DNA of 64,000 nt from Gammaproteobacteria bacterium BRH_c0. Lineage in GTDB: Bacteria > Pseudomonadota > Gammaproteobacteria > Pseudomonadales > Porticoccaceae. Position numbers and translations under genes: made by a program. Shown piece by piece: positions 27,068 to 35,295 of the stretch; position 1 is the stretch's first letter, and every line of letters starts with the position of its first letter. The notes beneath the pieces are model-generated. The model was not told the origin of the DNA. It did no database searches and saw only the letters and a program-made list of their open reading frames with translations. The stretch spans positions 1-64,000 of the forward strand of contig LADM01000097.1 of assembly GCA_000961645.1 (NCBI GenBank), written 5' to 3'.

Positions 27068-28339
27068 ATGGGCAACCGGTGGAACCGGCGCGAATTCATG
27101 CTCGGCGCTGCGGCGCTTGCCGCAGCGGTGGGGATCGAACGCGGAGCTATTGCCGCTCCCGATGCATCGGCGCCTAGGGCTGGCAATGGGCTTGTCGGCG
27201 ATCCTGGGGGCAATAAAGCATTACTCAACAAGCAACGGGAGGGGGCGCAGTTGCGAGCCTTGCCCAGCGCCATTCCGGGGGAGGAGGACAACTTTACTTC
27301 CTGGCCAATGGGCAGCGAACGGCCACTCCGATCCATGCATTCCAATGATTCGCCCATCACCCCCGACATGTCGGATGCAGACCGCGCCCGCATCCAGGGC
27401 GGGTTTGCCTCCCAGGCTCTGGGGCCGACTTTTCTTTCCTTCGGCCCCATGCTAGCCGAGGGCAAATACGTGGTGGAGGAATGGGAATCGCAAATCTACG
27501 GTGGCAACGGCACCCTCTATAACAATCAGTACATCACAGTACGGGAGCTGGAGGGCGGCAAGGTTACCCTGTCGCACCAGTACAACGACAGCCACCACGC
27601 CTCGCTGATTTTTGGCCCGCCAGGCAAGTGGCCGGCTATCAAACCGCCTACGGGACCGCGCCGACGCAACCATGACGGGCACACACCGCCAGCCTTTGCG
27701 CCGGGCGAGATCGAAACGGTATTCGAGGTCAGGGATCGGTTTGAGCTGGACCCCCGCATGCTCACCAGCGTGGTGCCAGCGGATTCGGCATCGCCGCTGT
27801 CCGCCAAACCGGGGATCGCCGCCAACAGAGCGCTCGTCCAAGGCCTGCGTCGGGCTCGGGCCGCGGGAGATCAGGCACAGGTCAACCGTTTTTATGGTCC
27901 GGGGTTTCGCCATTTTATGGCCGGTGAGCGGCCACTCGGCTGGAGCCCACTGCCCATGGAAGAACTCTATGCACCCCTTCTCAAGCATCTGGCCTCCCCC
28001 ATTACGGTGATCTACGGCCCCATGGTGGCGGATGACACACGCGTGTTTGAGCAGATGGATATCTTCGCCCGCCTCGACGATGGCACCGTGTACAACAACT
28101 GGCACGCGTTCGTCCATGAGATACGGGACGGCAAAATCGTCCAGACCCGCGAGTACCTCGATACGCTGCATCTGTGGGTGGTGCTGGGACGCTGGGCAGA
28201 GTGGGGCAAGGTGCCGGTGCCGCCCCGGTCGTCTCCGCGGCGCTCCAACCTGCAAGGCATTGCCGCAACAATCCAGTATCCCACCACCTTTGGTCCGGAT
28301 TTGGAGCGCTGGAGGCCTTTTGAGCCACTGCTCGGCTGA
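27068..28339 (+). CDS. double NTF2-like Tat-exported protein, array copy 2
   Basis: 423 residues with the same plan as copy 1: Tat motif RREFML, the ALPSAIPGEED block near residue 70, half 1 with NGTLYNNQY and QYNDSHHA, and half 2 with DGTVYNNWHAF and REYLDTLHLW. A 90-bp stretch in half 2 (about 28051-28140) is almost identical in DNA to copy 1, with only four synonymous changes seen, while the rest has diverged. A good aaggag lies upstream and only 35 bp separates it from copy 1, so they are likely one operon. The substituted LD in place of HD in the second motif may alter a ligand site. Confidence 0.8.
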   Translation: MGNRWNRREFMLGAAALAAAVGIERGAIAAPDASAPRAGNGLVGDPGGNKALLNKQREGAQLRALPSAIPGEEDNFTSWPMGSERPLRSMHSNDSPITPDMSDADRARIQGGFASQALGPTFLSFGPMLAEGKYVVEEWESQIYGGNGTLYNNQYITVRELEGGKVTLSHQYNDSHHASLIFGPPGKWPAIKPPTGPRRRNHDGHTPPAFAPGEIETVFEVRDRFELDPRMLTSVVPADSASPLSAKPGIAANRALVQGLRRARAAGDQAQVNRFYGPGFRHFMAGERPLGWSPLPMEELYAPLLKHLASPITVIYGPMVADDTRVFEQMDIFARLDDGTVYNNWHAFVHEIRDGKIVQTREYLDTLHLWVVLGRWAEWGKVPVPPRSSPRRSNLQGIAATIQYPTTFGPDLERWRPFEPLLG

Positions 28340-28402
28340 CGTCGGTACGAGCAAAATCAATCCTAAATCACATCAACAGACAGGTGATACTCGAGGTAGC
28401 GC

Positions 28403-29650
28403 ATGGATATGAAAAGACGTGAATTTATGGTTGCAGCGGCAGCACTTGCCACTGCCGTGGGCGTCGATCAAGAAGTGTTAGCCGGGTCTGATGCCAGCGG
28501 CGGGGTGGCAGGGGGAGATGCGGCCAAGAACAAACATCTTGTGCGCGAACGCCGCAACGCCTCTCAGATGCACGCCCTGCCGAGCGCCTTACCCGGAGCG
28601 GGGCCGTTTGAGATACAGACTCCTCTAGGCGGCTTGACCCCGAAAATTTTGCTGACAGCTGTTGATTCCCCCGCCAAAAGTGCGGATCCCAAAGACTTTA
28701 TGGCCATTGCTTCGGGGTTTCCGTCCCAGGCCTTGGGGCCTACCTTCCTCTCTTATGGCCCTATGTTTGCCGATGGCGATATTGTCTTCGAGGAATGGGA
28801 GTCCTTTATCTACGGCGCCAACGGCACGCTCTATAACAACCAGTATTGCTGGTTGCTGCGTGTCGAAGGGGATGATGTGGTGGAAATGCGTGAATACAAC
28901 GATAGTCAACATGCCGCACTTATTTTCGGACCTTTGGGAAAGTGGCCGGAGCTGACACCATCTACCAGTCCGCGGCGCCGCAGCCGCAAAGGTTTGCCGG
29001 TGCAGCCGCTGGCCGAAGACCAGCTGGAGACCGTGTTCGAGGTGGTGGATGAATTTCAACTTGATCCGCGTCTGCTCTGCGATGTTGTCCCCGTCGCTGG
29101 CCCTGCGCCAACGAAATTGGCCGCTGGTCCGGATGGTCATCGGGAACTGATCCAGGCCCTGCGCCGCGCCAAGGCTGCTGGTGACCAAGCGCTTATCAAC
29201 CGCTTTTATAGCAAGGGCTTTCGCCACTTTATCGGCGGTGAGTACCCCTTTGGCTGGGACCATCTGCCCCTGGAGGAAATTTATGCACCACTGGTCAAGC
29301 ACATTGCCTCGCCGCTGAGGGTGCGCTATGGGCCGATTTATGTGGACGGCAATCGGGTTATGGAGGAAATGGACAGCTTTGCAATGCTGGATGACGGCAC
29401 TGTCTACAATAACTGGCACTGTTTCGTCCACGAGATCAGCGATGGCAGGATTGTGCAGACACGGGAGTATCACGATTCCCGCCATGTGTGGGTGCTGCTG
29501 GGTCGGTGGGCGGACTGGGGTGCCACCCCGGTACAGCACCGCTCGATACCGAGACGTTCAAACCTGCAAGGCATCGCGATGACCACTCAGACACCGACAA
29601 TGTTCCTCGATTTGGAGCGCTGGCAGTCTTTCGCACCGTTGAAGAGTTGA
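28403..29650 (+). CDS. double NTF2-like Tat-exported protein, array copy 3
   Basis: 415 residues. The first residues MDMKRREFM nearly repeat copy 1, followed by a hydrophobic stretch and then AGSDASGG. Half 1 has NGTLYNNQYCWLLR and REYNDSQHA; half 2 has DGTVYNNWHCFVHE and REYHDSRHVW. It lacks the FxxRNL-type insert and is slightly shorter. Start chosen at 28403 (gaggtag upstream). The two halves keep the 20-residue spacing between YNN and EY.D motifs. Function as for copy 1; its difference from copies 1 and 2 suggests a changed ligand. Confidence 0.8.
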   Translation: MDMKRREFMVAAAALATAVGVDQEVLAGSDASGGVAGGDAAKNKHLVRERRNASQMHALPSALPGAGPFEIQTPLGGLTPKILLTAVDSPAKSADPKDFMAIASGFPSQALGPTFLSYGPMFADGDIVFEEWESFIYGANGTLYNNQYCWLLRVEGDDVVEMREYNDSQHAALIFGPLGKWPELTPSTSPRRRSRKGLPVQPLAEDQLETVFEVVDEFQLDPRLLCDVVPVAGPAPTKLAAGPDGHRELIQALRRAKAAGDQALINRFYSKGFRHFIGGEYPFGWDHLPLEEIYAPLVKHIASPLRVRYGPIYVDGNRVMEEMDSFAMLDDGTVYNNWHCFVHEISDGRIVQTREYHDSRHVWVLLGRWADWGATPVQHRSIPRRSNLQGIAMTTQTPTMFLDLERWQSFAPLKS

Positions 29651-29722
29651 GAGCCTGTAAAGTCAAGAACAATCATCTAAAGCAATCTACCTTGCAGAAC
29701 CGCATCATCAAGGAGAGCGAGC

Positions 29723-30997
29723 ATGGGCAACAATTGGAAAAGACGGGACGTATTCAGAATGGGTAGCGCTGCGGCATTGGCGGCTGTGCTCGGGGTTGAA
29801 CGCAGTGCGGCCTCCCCGGCTACGGTTGACAAAGTGAAAGAAGAGGGAAGCGCAGAAAAAAACAAGCGGTTGCTGCGTCAGCAGCGGGCAGCATCGCAGA
29901 TGTTTGCGCTGCCAAGTGCCATCCCGGGGGAAGAAGACAAATTCAATCTCAGGAATTTGACCCCGCTGGTTGGATTTTCACCAAAAGTCATTATGGTTTC
30001 CAACGACTCGCCCCTCACCCCCGATGACACGCCCGAAGATTTCATGGTCCGCGCATCAGGCTTTCCCTCCCAGGCACTGGGTCCGACTTTCCTCTCCTAT
30101 GGCCCGATGCTGGCCGAGGGGGATTTGGTGGTCGAGGAGTGGGAATCACAAATCTATGGCGCCAATGGCACGGTCTACAATAATCAGTATCTGTGGATAC
30201 TACGTTTTGAAAATGACACAGTGGTTGAAATGCATGAGTACAACGACACCCAGCACGCGGCGCTTATTTTCGGCCCTTTGGGGAAATGGCCGCAACTCAA
30301 GCCGCCGACAAATCCCAGACGCAGGAACCACCATGGAGAGAACAAGGGCGCGGCGCTGCCAGCGACCGAACTGGAGGCAGTCTTCGATATAGTGGACGAA
30401 TTCGAGCTTGATCCCCGGATGCTGTGCGATGTGATTCCCTCGGCATCCGCCCCGGCCATGCAAGGCCAGCCTGGCGCCGAGGGTAATAAGGCGCTGGTGC
30501 GTGCCCTACGACGTGCTCGTGCCGCCGGTGACTTGGCCCTAGTCAACAGCTTCTACGCCAAGGGGTTCCGGCACTTTATCAGCGGTGAATGGCCCTTCGG
30601 TTGGGACCATCTGCCAATCGAAGAAATCTACGCCCCGCTCGTCAAGCACCTGGCTTCGCCATTAACAGTGCGATACGGACCAATGATTGCCGACGAGACC
30701 CGTGTTTTCGAACAGATGGACAGCTTCGCCCGCCTCGATGACGGTACGGTTTATAACAATTGGCACGCCTATGTCCACGAGATTCGCGAGGGCAAGATCG
30801 TACAGACCCGGGAGTACCATGATCCACTCCATTTGTGGGTGGTGCTGGGCCGCTGGGCGCCTTGGGCCGACAAGCCGGTTGTGCCGGGTGCGACGCCGCG
30901 GCGCTCAAACCTTCAGGGGATCGCCACCACTATCCAATACCCGACGATGTTCCTTGATCTGGAGCGGTGGCGACCGTTCAAGCCGTCTGGCAACTGA
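29723..30997 (+). CDS. double NTF2-like exported protein, array copy 4
   Basis: 424 residues. The signal region is WKRRDVFRMGSAAALAAVLG: the twin Arg is present, but the +2 position has Val before Phe, a weaker Tat consensus than in copies 1-3. Half 1 has NGTVYNNQY and HEYNDTQHA; half 2 has DGTVYNNWHAYVHE and REYHDPLHLW. A strong aaggag lies 8 bases upstream. It is the last copy before a 1-kb stretch holding the decayed tannase-like fragment. Confidence 0.8.
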   Translation: MGNNWKRRDVFRMGSAAALAAVLGVERSAASPATVDKVKEEGSAEKNKRLLRQQRAASQMFALPSAIPGEEDKFNLRNLTPLVGFSPKVIMVSNDSPLTPDDTPEDFMVRASGFPSQALGPTFLSYGPMLAEGDLVVEEWESQIYGANGTVYNNQYLWILRFENDTVVEMHEYNDTQHAALIFGPLGKWPQLKPPTNPRRRNHHGENKGAALPATELEAVFDIVDEFELDPRMLCDVIPSASAPAMQGQPGAEGNKALVRALRRARAAGDLALVNSFYAKGFRHFISGEWPFGWDHLPIEEIYAPLVKHLASPLTVRYGPMIADETRVFEQMDSFARLDDGTVYNNWHAYVHEIREGKIVQTREYHDPLHLWVVLGRWAPWADKPVVPGATPRRSNLQGIATTIQYPTMFLDLERWRPFKPSGN

Positions 30998-31136
30998 CCT
31001 TGGATGAAATGCGGTACATTATGAGTACCAGCTTTCTTGAAATAGAGGAGAGGTTAAGAGGGCAGTACTATCTGTGAACGTCACCAACGTGCTGTAGAAA
31101 TGCTATTTTAAGCACTGTCTGGAAAGGCTCACGACG

Positions 31137-31823
31137 GTGATAGGTCTTTTTTCCCTCTTTGCGGAGGATGCGTATAGTAGCTACTTACACCTGTCTGTAA
31201 CCGACACGGTGCATCGGAATGAATCCATCGGCGATACCATCGCGAGAGCCTTCTTCGGCCCTGACTTTGACTTGTTGACGGATTTCGATTTCAACAACCA
31301 GGCGCAGGTCGATCATTACTGGGATATGGCCAAAAAGCTGGATTACGGTGATGCATTCAGCACCGATCTGTCGGCTGTGCAGAAAGCGGGTGGTAAAGTC
31401 ATTTTCTGGAACGGTGTGAGCGCACCCTGCTGTCTGGATCAGGACTTGCTCAAGTACTACACAACGGCGGCTGAGAGCGTGGGTGGACTGCCCGCTTTCA
31501 GGAAATTTGCCAGTTTCTATAAGGTTCCGGCTATCGGACACTGTGGCGGCGGAACAGACCCGGTGGACCATGCCGACAGGCTCTTTGAACGTTTGATGGC
31601 GTGGGTAGAGCAAGGTAAGGAGCCGGGAGCCATCGTTGCCCATCGGGGCAGTGGGGCTTCCTCGGTGTTTGCTGATCCGCTAAAAGGCACCGTTGCCGGT
31701 GTTGCTGTCCCAGCGCCGGTAGGCGATGCCCGCGACTTCCTGTTGTGCCCTTACCCGACCATCGCCAAATTTAAGGACAACGGTGGTGACGTCAACGATG
31801 CCGCCAACTGGGAGTGTAAATAG
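31137..31823 (+). pseudogene. decayed C-terminal half of a tannase/feruloyl-esterase-family protein
   Basis: The 228-residue frame matches only the C-terminal half of the tannase/feruloyl esterase family (PF07519): TDLSAVQKAGGKV, then VPAIGHCGGGTDP with the catalytic-type His and adjacent Cys, ending FLLCPYP.IAKFKDNG..NDAANWEC. The half with the catalytic Ser is missing, and the position that normally reads HGxxDP is NGVSAPCC, so the Asp is lost too. No ATG or convincing RBS starts it (GTG at 31137). It lies between array copies 4 and 5, a remnant of an ester-hydrolase gene that once belonged to the locus. Confidence 0.7.
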
Positions 31824-32014
31824 CAGGCCCGCTCCACAAGGGCCGATACTTTTATGGGGATGTTATGAATAAAGCACGCATGTCGCTTACTTATAACTCG
31901 AAGTCGTACCACTATAGAAATGCTGTAAGAGTGTGAATTGTAGTTGCTCATGTTGGAGAACGAACAAGGCTATTACAGGTTGAGTCGGTTGAATAATCAG
32001 AAGGAAGCGAGGAT

Positions 32015-33307
32015 ATGTCTTTTTCACGGAGAAGTTTTATCGGCCATTCAGTGGCAGGCCTTGCAGGGCTTGCCGTATCCGCTGCATCGCAATCCGCAAG
32101 CAGCGCGGCTGCCCCGAGTGGTGGGTTTAATGGCAGCGAAGATGCTACAGGCAATTGCGCTGGAGACGTGGCAAACATGTCGCCAACCGAACGCAACAAG
32201 TGGCTGTTACGCTCACGCTACCGCGCTATCCAGCGCCAGGTGGTGCCGCCAACCCTGCCTGGCGAGGTTGATCCACCACCGATCCACAAGGCGGAGGGAA
32301 ATACGGTCATATCCTGTCAGGATCCCCCCGGTGGTGTGGATGATCCGGCAAAAGTGATCCCGGCTATTGCCGGTTGGCACATGCAGAGCACCGCACCCAG
32401 CCTGACATCCTACGGGCCGATGATCGCCGAAGGGGATTATGTGGTGGAAGAGTGGGAGACGTTTTTCCACGGTCTTGATGGCACCATGTACAGCAATCAG
32501 TACTGTTGGATCAAACAGTTCAAGGACGGCAAGGAGGTGCAAATTCGCGAATATATCGACAGCCATCATGCCTTTGTTGTTCTCGGTCTCCACGCACCCT
32601 GGAAAGATTTGCCGCCGCCTACGGCGCCACGCCGTCACTGGCGGCCTGCCGCCCCGTCTGCCAGTGCGCCGCCGCTCACAGAGATGGAAACAGTATTCCC
32701 CATTCGCAAGGAGTTTGCCCTGGCCCCCGCCTTGCTTCGGGACATGACGCCGACAGCCAATGCAGCGGAAAAATTTCCGGACACGCCTGAAGGCAATAAA
32801 GCCATTGTTGCCGCCATGCGCGATGCGCAGGCCAAAGGTGATGCAAAGGCAGTGGCGAGTTACCTTGGCCACGGTTACCGGCATTTTATTGCCGGCGAAG
32901 GCCCCTTCGGCTGGGAGCGCTTGCCGCTGGAGGAACTCTATGCCCCTCTGGTTGAGCATCTCGATGGTGATATCACCGTGCGCGTGAGTGAGATGGTGGC
33001 GGAGGGCGGTTCCGTCTTTGAGGAAATGGATGTACTGGCCCGCCTCGATGACGGCACGGTGTATAACAACTGGCACTGCTTTATCCATGAGGTACGCAAT
33101 GGCCAGATCGTGCAAACCCGGGAATACATGGATACCCACCATTTCTGGGTAGTGTTCGCCCGCTGGGCTGAGTGGGGGAAAACTCCGGTGTCACCCATGC
33201 GCCAGGCGCGGCGCTCCAATTTGCCTTATATCACCGAAACCATCCAGGCCAGAAATCCGTTCCTCAAGCTCGATAGATGGGAGCAACTACCGCCGGCAAA
33301 AATATAA
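32015..33307 (+). CDS. double NTF2-like Tat-exported protein, array copy 5 (divergent)
   Basis: 430 residues, the most divergent copy. Tat signal SRRSFIGHSVAGLAGLAVSAA is the clearest of the five. Half 1 has GTMYSNQYCWIKQF and REYIDSHHA; half 2 has DGTVYNNWHCFIHE and REYMDTHHFW. It keeps the N-terminal NKWLLRSRYRA and the RSNLPYITETIQ tail. It is separated from copies 1-4 by the tannase remnant and sits directly before the second sigma/FecR/receptor cassette. RBS ggaagcgagg lies just upstream. Confidence 0.78.
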   Translation: MSFSRRSFIGHSVAGLAGLAVSAASQSASSAAAPSGGFNGSEDATGNCAGDVANMSPTERNKWLLRSRYRAIQRQVVPPTLPGEVDPPPIHKAEGNTVISCQDPPGGVDDPAKVIPAIAGWHMQSTAPSLTSYGPMIAEGDYVVEEWETFFHGLDGTMYSNQYCWIKQFKDGKEVQIREYIDSHHAFVVLGLHAPWKDLPPPTAPRRHWRPAAPSASAPPLTEMETVFPIRKEFALAPALLRDMTPTANAAEKFPDTPEGNKAIVAAMRDAQAKGDAKAVASYLGHGYRHFIAGEGPFGWERLPLEELYAPLVEHLDGDITVRVSEMVAEGGSVFEEMDVLARLDDGTVYNNWHCFIHEVRNGQIVQTREYMDTHHFWVVFARWAEWGKTPVSPMRQARRSNLPYITETIQARNPFLKLDRWEQLPPAKI

Positions 33308-33607
33308 CACCAGCAAGCCCTTGAGGCAGGGGGTAGCGGTCAGCAAATACTGCTCCTGTGTGGAAAATCTCCTGTGAAAACTAGCAACAAAGCAGCAGCG
33401 GATCTGGAAATGGGGATGCCTGTCTCTTCAGGTATGAGACATCATAAGTTATTGTCAGGTGACGTTGCTGAACAAGCCATATAGAAGATGTAAGAATTTC
33501 AAAGCAATTCTCCACTGGGCACAAAAGCCTGTCCAGCTGTTTTTACCATGTAGTAAATGCTAGAGTTCAACGGCTACTATAATCATAAAGAACAGTCCGG
33601 TGAGCTT
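33308..33607 (+). other. 300-bp region before the second ECF sigma gene
   Basis: No gene seen. It holds a small inverted repeat TGTCTC-N9-GAGACA (33421-33441) and the promoter-like motifs TGCTAGAGT (33558-33566) and TATAAT (33578-33583). The AT content rises from here. Confidence 0.5.
33558..33566 (+). promoter_or_regulatory. possible extended -10 promoter for the second ECF sigma gene
   Basis: TGCTAGAGT, identical to the nonamer upstream of the first sigma gene (20593-20601). A TATAAT at 33578-33583 is a competing -10. No clear -35. Confidence 0.35.
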
Positions 33608-34135
33608 ATGGATTTTGAGGATCAACGTCTGCATACGCGCCTCAAGCGCTATCTCTTCCGCCTGCTGAAAAGGCAGGAGGATGTCGAAGACGTAGTTCAG
33701 GAGTCATTTCTGAAAGTGTTGGAAGCGGCTTCAAAGGGGGACATCCACTACCCCAAAGCCTACTTGTACCGCACTGCGCGCAATCTGGCGCTGAATAGCC
33801 TGACAAAAAAGTCCACCCAACTGACAGATTCTCTTGAGGATTTACTCACCCCGGATGTCTTAGTAATGAGTGGGCTGCTGGAAGATGATCTTGAGATACA
33901 GCAGCGCTTTGAATCTTTTTGTCGTGCGGTGCTGACTTTGCCCGAGACGACTCGCAAGGTGCTATTGTTGAGAAAAGTGAATGGCCTTTCACGAAAAGAA
34001 GTGGCCGAAGAGCTTGAAATTAGTATCAGCTCTGTTGAAAAGCATTTAGCCAAGGCGCTGGATAGCTGCATCCGATATATGGACATCTGCGGATACCCGC
34101 TTGAGGTCAGGCAGCAGGTACGGAAGGAACGATGA
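33608..34135 (+). CDS. ECF sigma factor, FecI-like (cassette 2)
   Basis: 175 residues from the ATG at 33608, the same length as the cassette 1 sigma and sharing LHTRLKRYL.RLL.R.EDVEDV.QESFLKVLEA in region 2. Region 4 has EVAEELEISISSVEKHLAKAL (about 135-155). A frame open to 33557 adds 17 poorly supported residues. The stop overlaps the next start (ATGA). It should work with the FecR and STN receptor that follow. The gene is noticeably more AT-rich than its cassette 1 counterpart. Confidence 0.92.
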   Translation: MDFEDQRLHTRLKRYLFRLLKRQEDVEDVVQESFLKVLEAASKGDIHYPKAYLYRTARNLALNSLTKKSTQLTDSLEDLLTPDVLVMSGLLEDDLEIQQRFESFCRAVLTLPETTRKVLLLRKVNGLSRKEVAEELEISISSVEKHLAKALDSCIRYMDICGYPLEVRQQVRKER

Positions 34136-35223
34136 AAAACGTAGTGCAATTCCCGGAAAAAGAAACTCTTCAGGACAAGGCCATTCAGTGGCTGGTCAAA
34201 ATGGAGGATGGCGATTGGACCGAGCAGGATAAGGCCCAATTCCTTGCCTGGCTCGATAAAGATCCACGTCATCGGGAAGCCTTTGTCGGAGTGGCGAGGT
34301 TCTGGGGCGAATTGGAAGCGATAACAGTATTGGCTGACTTGATGCCCGAAGAAAAACGCCAGCCGGTTACGAGTCAGGGCAAGAGGTTCAGTCCACCACC
34401 CACTTGGTTCAGTCCATGGGGCAAGGCTTGGGCGGCAAGTATAGTGCTGGCTGCCATTTTGTGTGTTGGAGTCTTGCCCGTTATGCTCAAGCAGGCCCCT
34501 GTGGATTCTGCCAGTGTAGCAGTTGAATCCGCTGATGTGATCTACGAAACCCGATTGGGAGAGCAGACCAGAGCGGTATTGAATGATGGCTCTATCATGA
34601 CACTCAATACATCATCGCAGGCAGTTGTTGATTTTGATGAAAATGAGAGAAGGGTCTATCTGGAAAGTGGAGAAGCACTATTCGAGGTCGCAAAAAACAA
34701 GAATCGTCCATTTCGTGTGTATGCCGCAAACGGCAGAATTACCGCAGTGGGCACCGCGTTCAGCGTAAGAATCGATAAAGGCCGTGTCGATGTTGCCGTT
34801 TCGGAGGGAACTGTCGAAGTGGCTACAGGGCTTGAAATAGCCAGCAAAGCAAAGGCGCAGCCTGCATCCAGCGTAGTGCTAAAGGAAAGGGGGGTAGTCA
34901 ATTATCGTGATTCCATAGAGCATGTTGAGTATATTGACATCGAGAAAATTGAGCACAAGCTGGCATGGAAAACCGGCAAAATTGCCTTCAAGGGCGAAAC
35001 CCTTGAGCATGTAATCGCCGAGACTAACCGTTATACGCAACAAAAACTCGAAATTGCCGATCCATCCATAGCGCAAGTGCGCATCGGAGGCTATTTTGAT
35101 GTCGGTGATATGGATCAGCTGCTAACCCTCTTCAAGGGTAGTTTTGGCATAGAAGTCGTTCACACCAAGGATAATGTGCTTTACCTCGCCTCCACAGCTA
35201 GCCTTCCAAAAAGCGATCATTGA
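34132..35223 (+). CDS. FecR-type anti-sigma/signal transducer (cassette 2)
   Basis: 363 residues with the same plan as the 21157 protein: cytoplasmic domain (1-97), one membrane helix (about 99-119, ASIVLAAILCVGVLPVML), periplasmic FecR domain with LNDGSIMTLNTSS and AVGTAFSVR, and C-terminal STN-like part ending IAQVRIGGYFDVGDM (about 320-345). The N-termini MKNVVQFPEKE and MKNIVQFPDTN are alike. It is coupled to the sigma gene by ATGA. Confidence 0.9.
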   Translation: MKNVVQFPEKETLQDKAIQWLVKMEDGDWTEQDKAQFLAWLDKDPRHREAFVGVARFWGELEAITVLADLMPEEKRQPVTSQGKRFSPPPTWFSPWGKAWAASIVLAAILCVGVLPVMLKQAPVDSASVAVESADVIYETRLGEQTRAVLNDGSIMTLNTSSQAVVDFDENERRVYLESGEALFEVAKNKNRPFRVYAANGRITAVGTAFSVRIDKGRVDVAVSEGTVEVATGLEIASKAKAQPASSVVLKERGVVNYRDSIEHVEYIDIEKIEHKLAWKTGKIAFKGETLEHVIAETNRYTQQKLEIADPSIAQVRIGGYFDVGDMDQLLTLFKGSFGIEVVHTKDNVLYLASTASLPKSDH

Positions 35224-35295
35224 TGGCCGGAGTCACCACGCTGATCGGCACAAGACATGCTGAATTACCTATTCCAATAAAAAACTGAAATTCCT

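Noticed and set aside
25764-33307. The tandem array considered as limonene-epoxide hydrolases or ketosteroid isomerases
   Set aside because: The NTF2 fold is plausible, but no Arg-Asp-Asp or Tyr-Asp catalytic set could be seen, so no enzyme name is given.
33452-33475. attgtcaggtgac considered as a second copy of the 11351 operator
   Set aside because: The second half does not match TGACAAT and the spacing differs.
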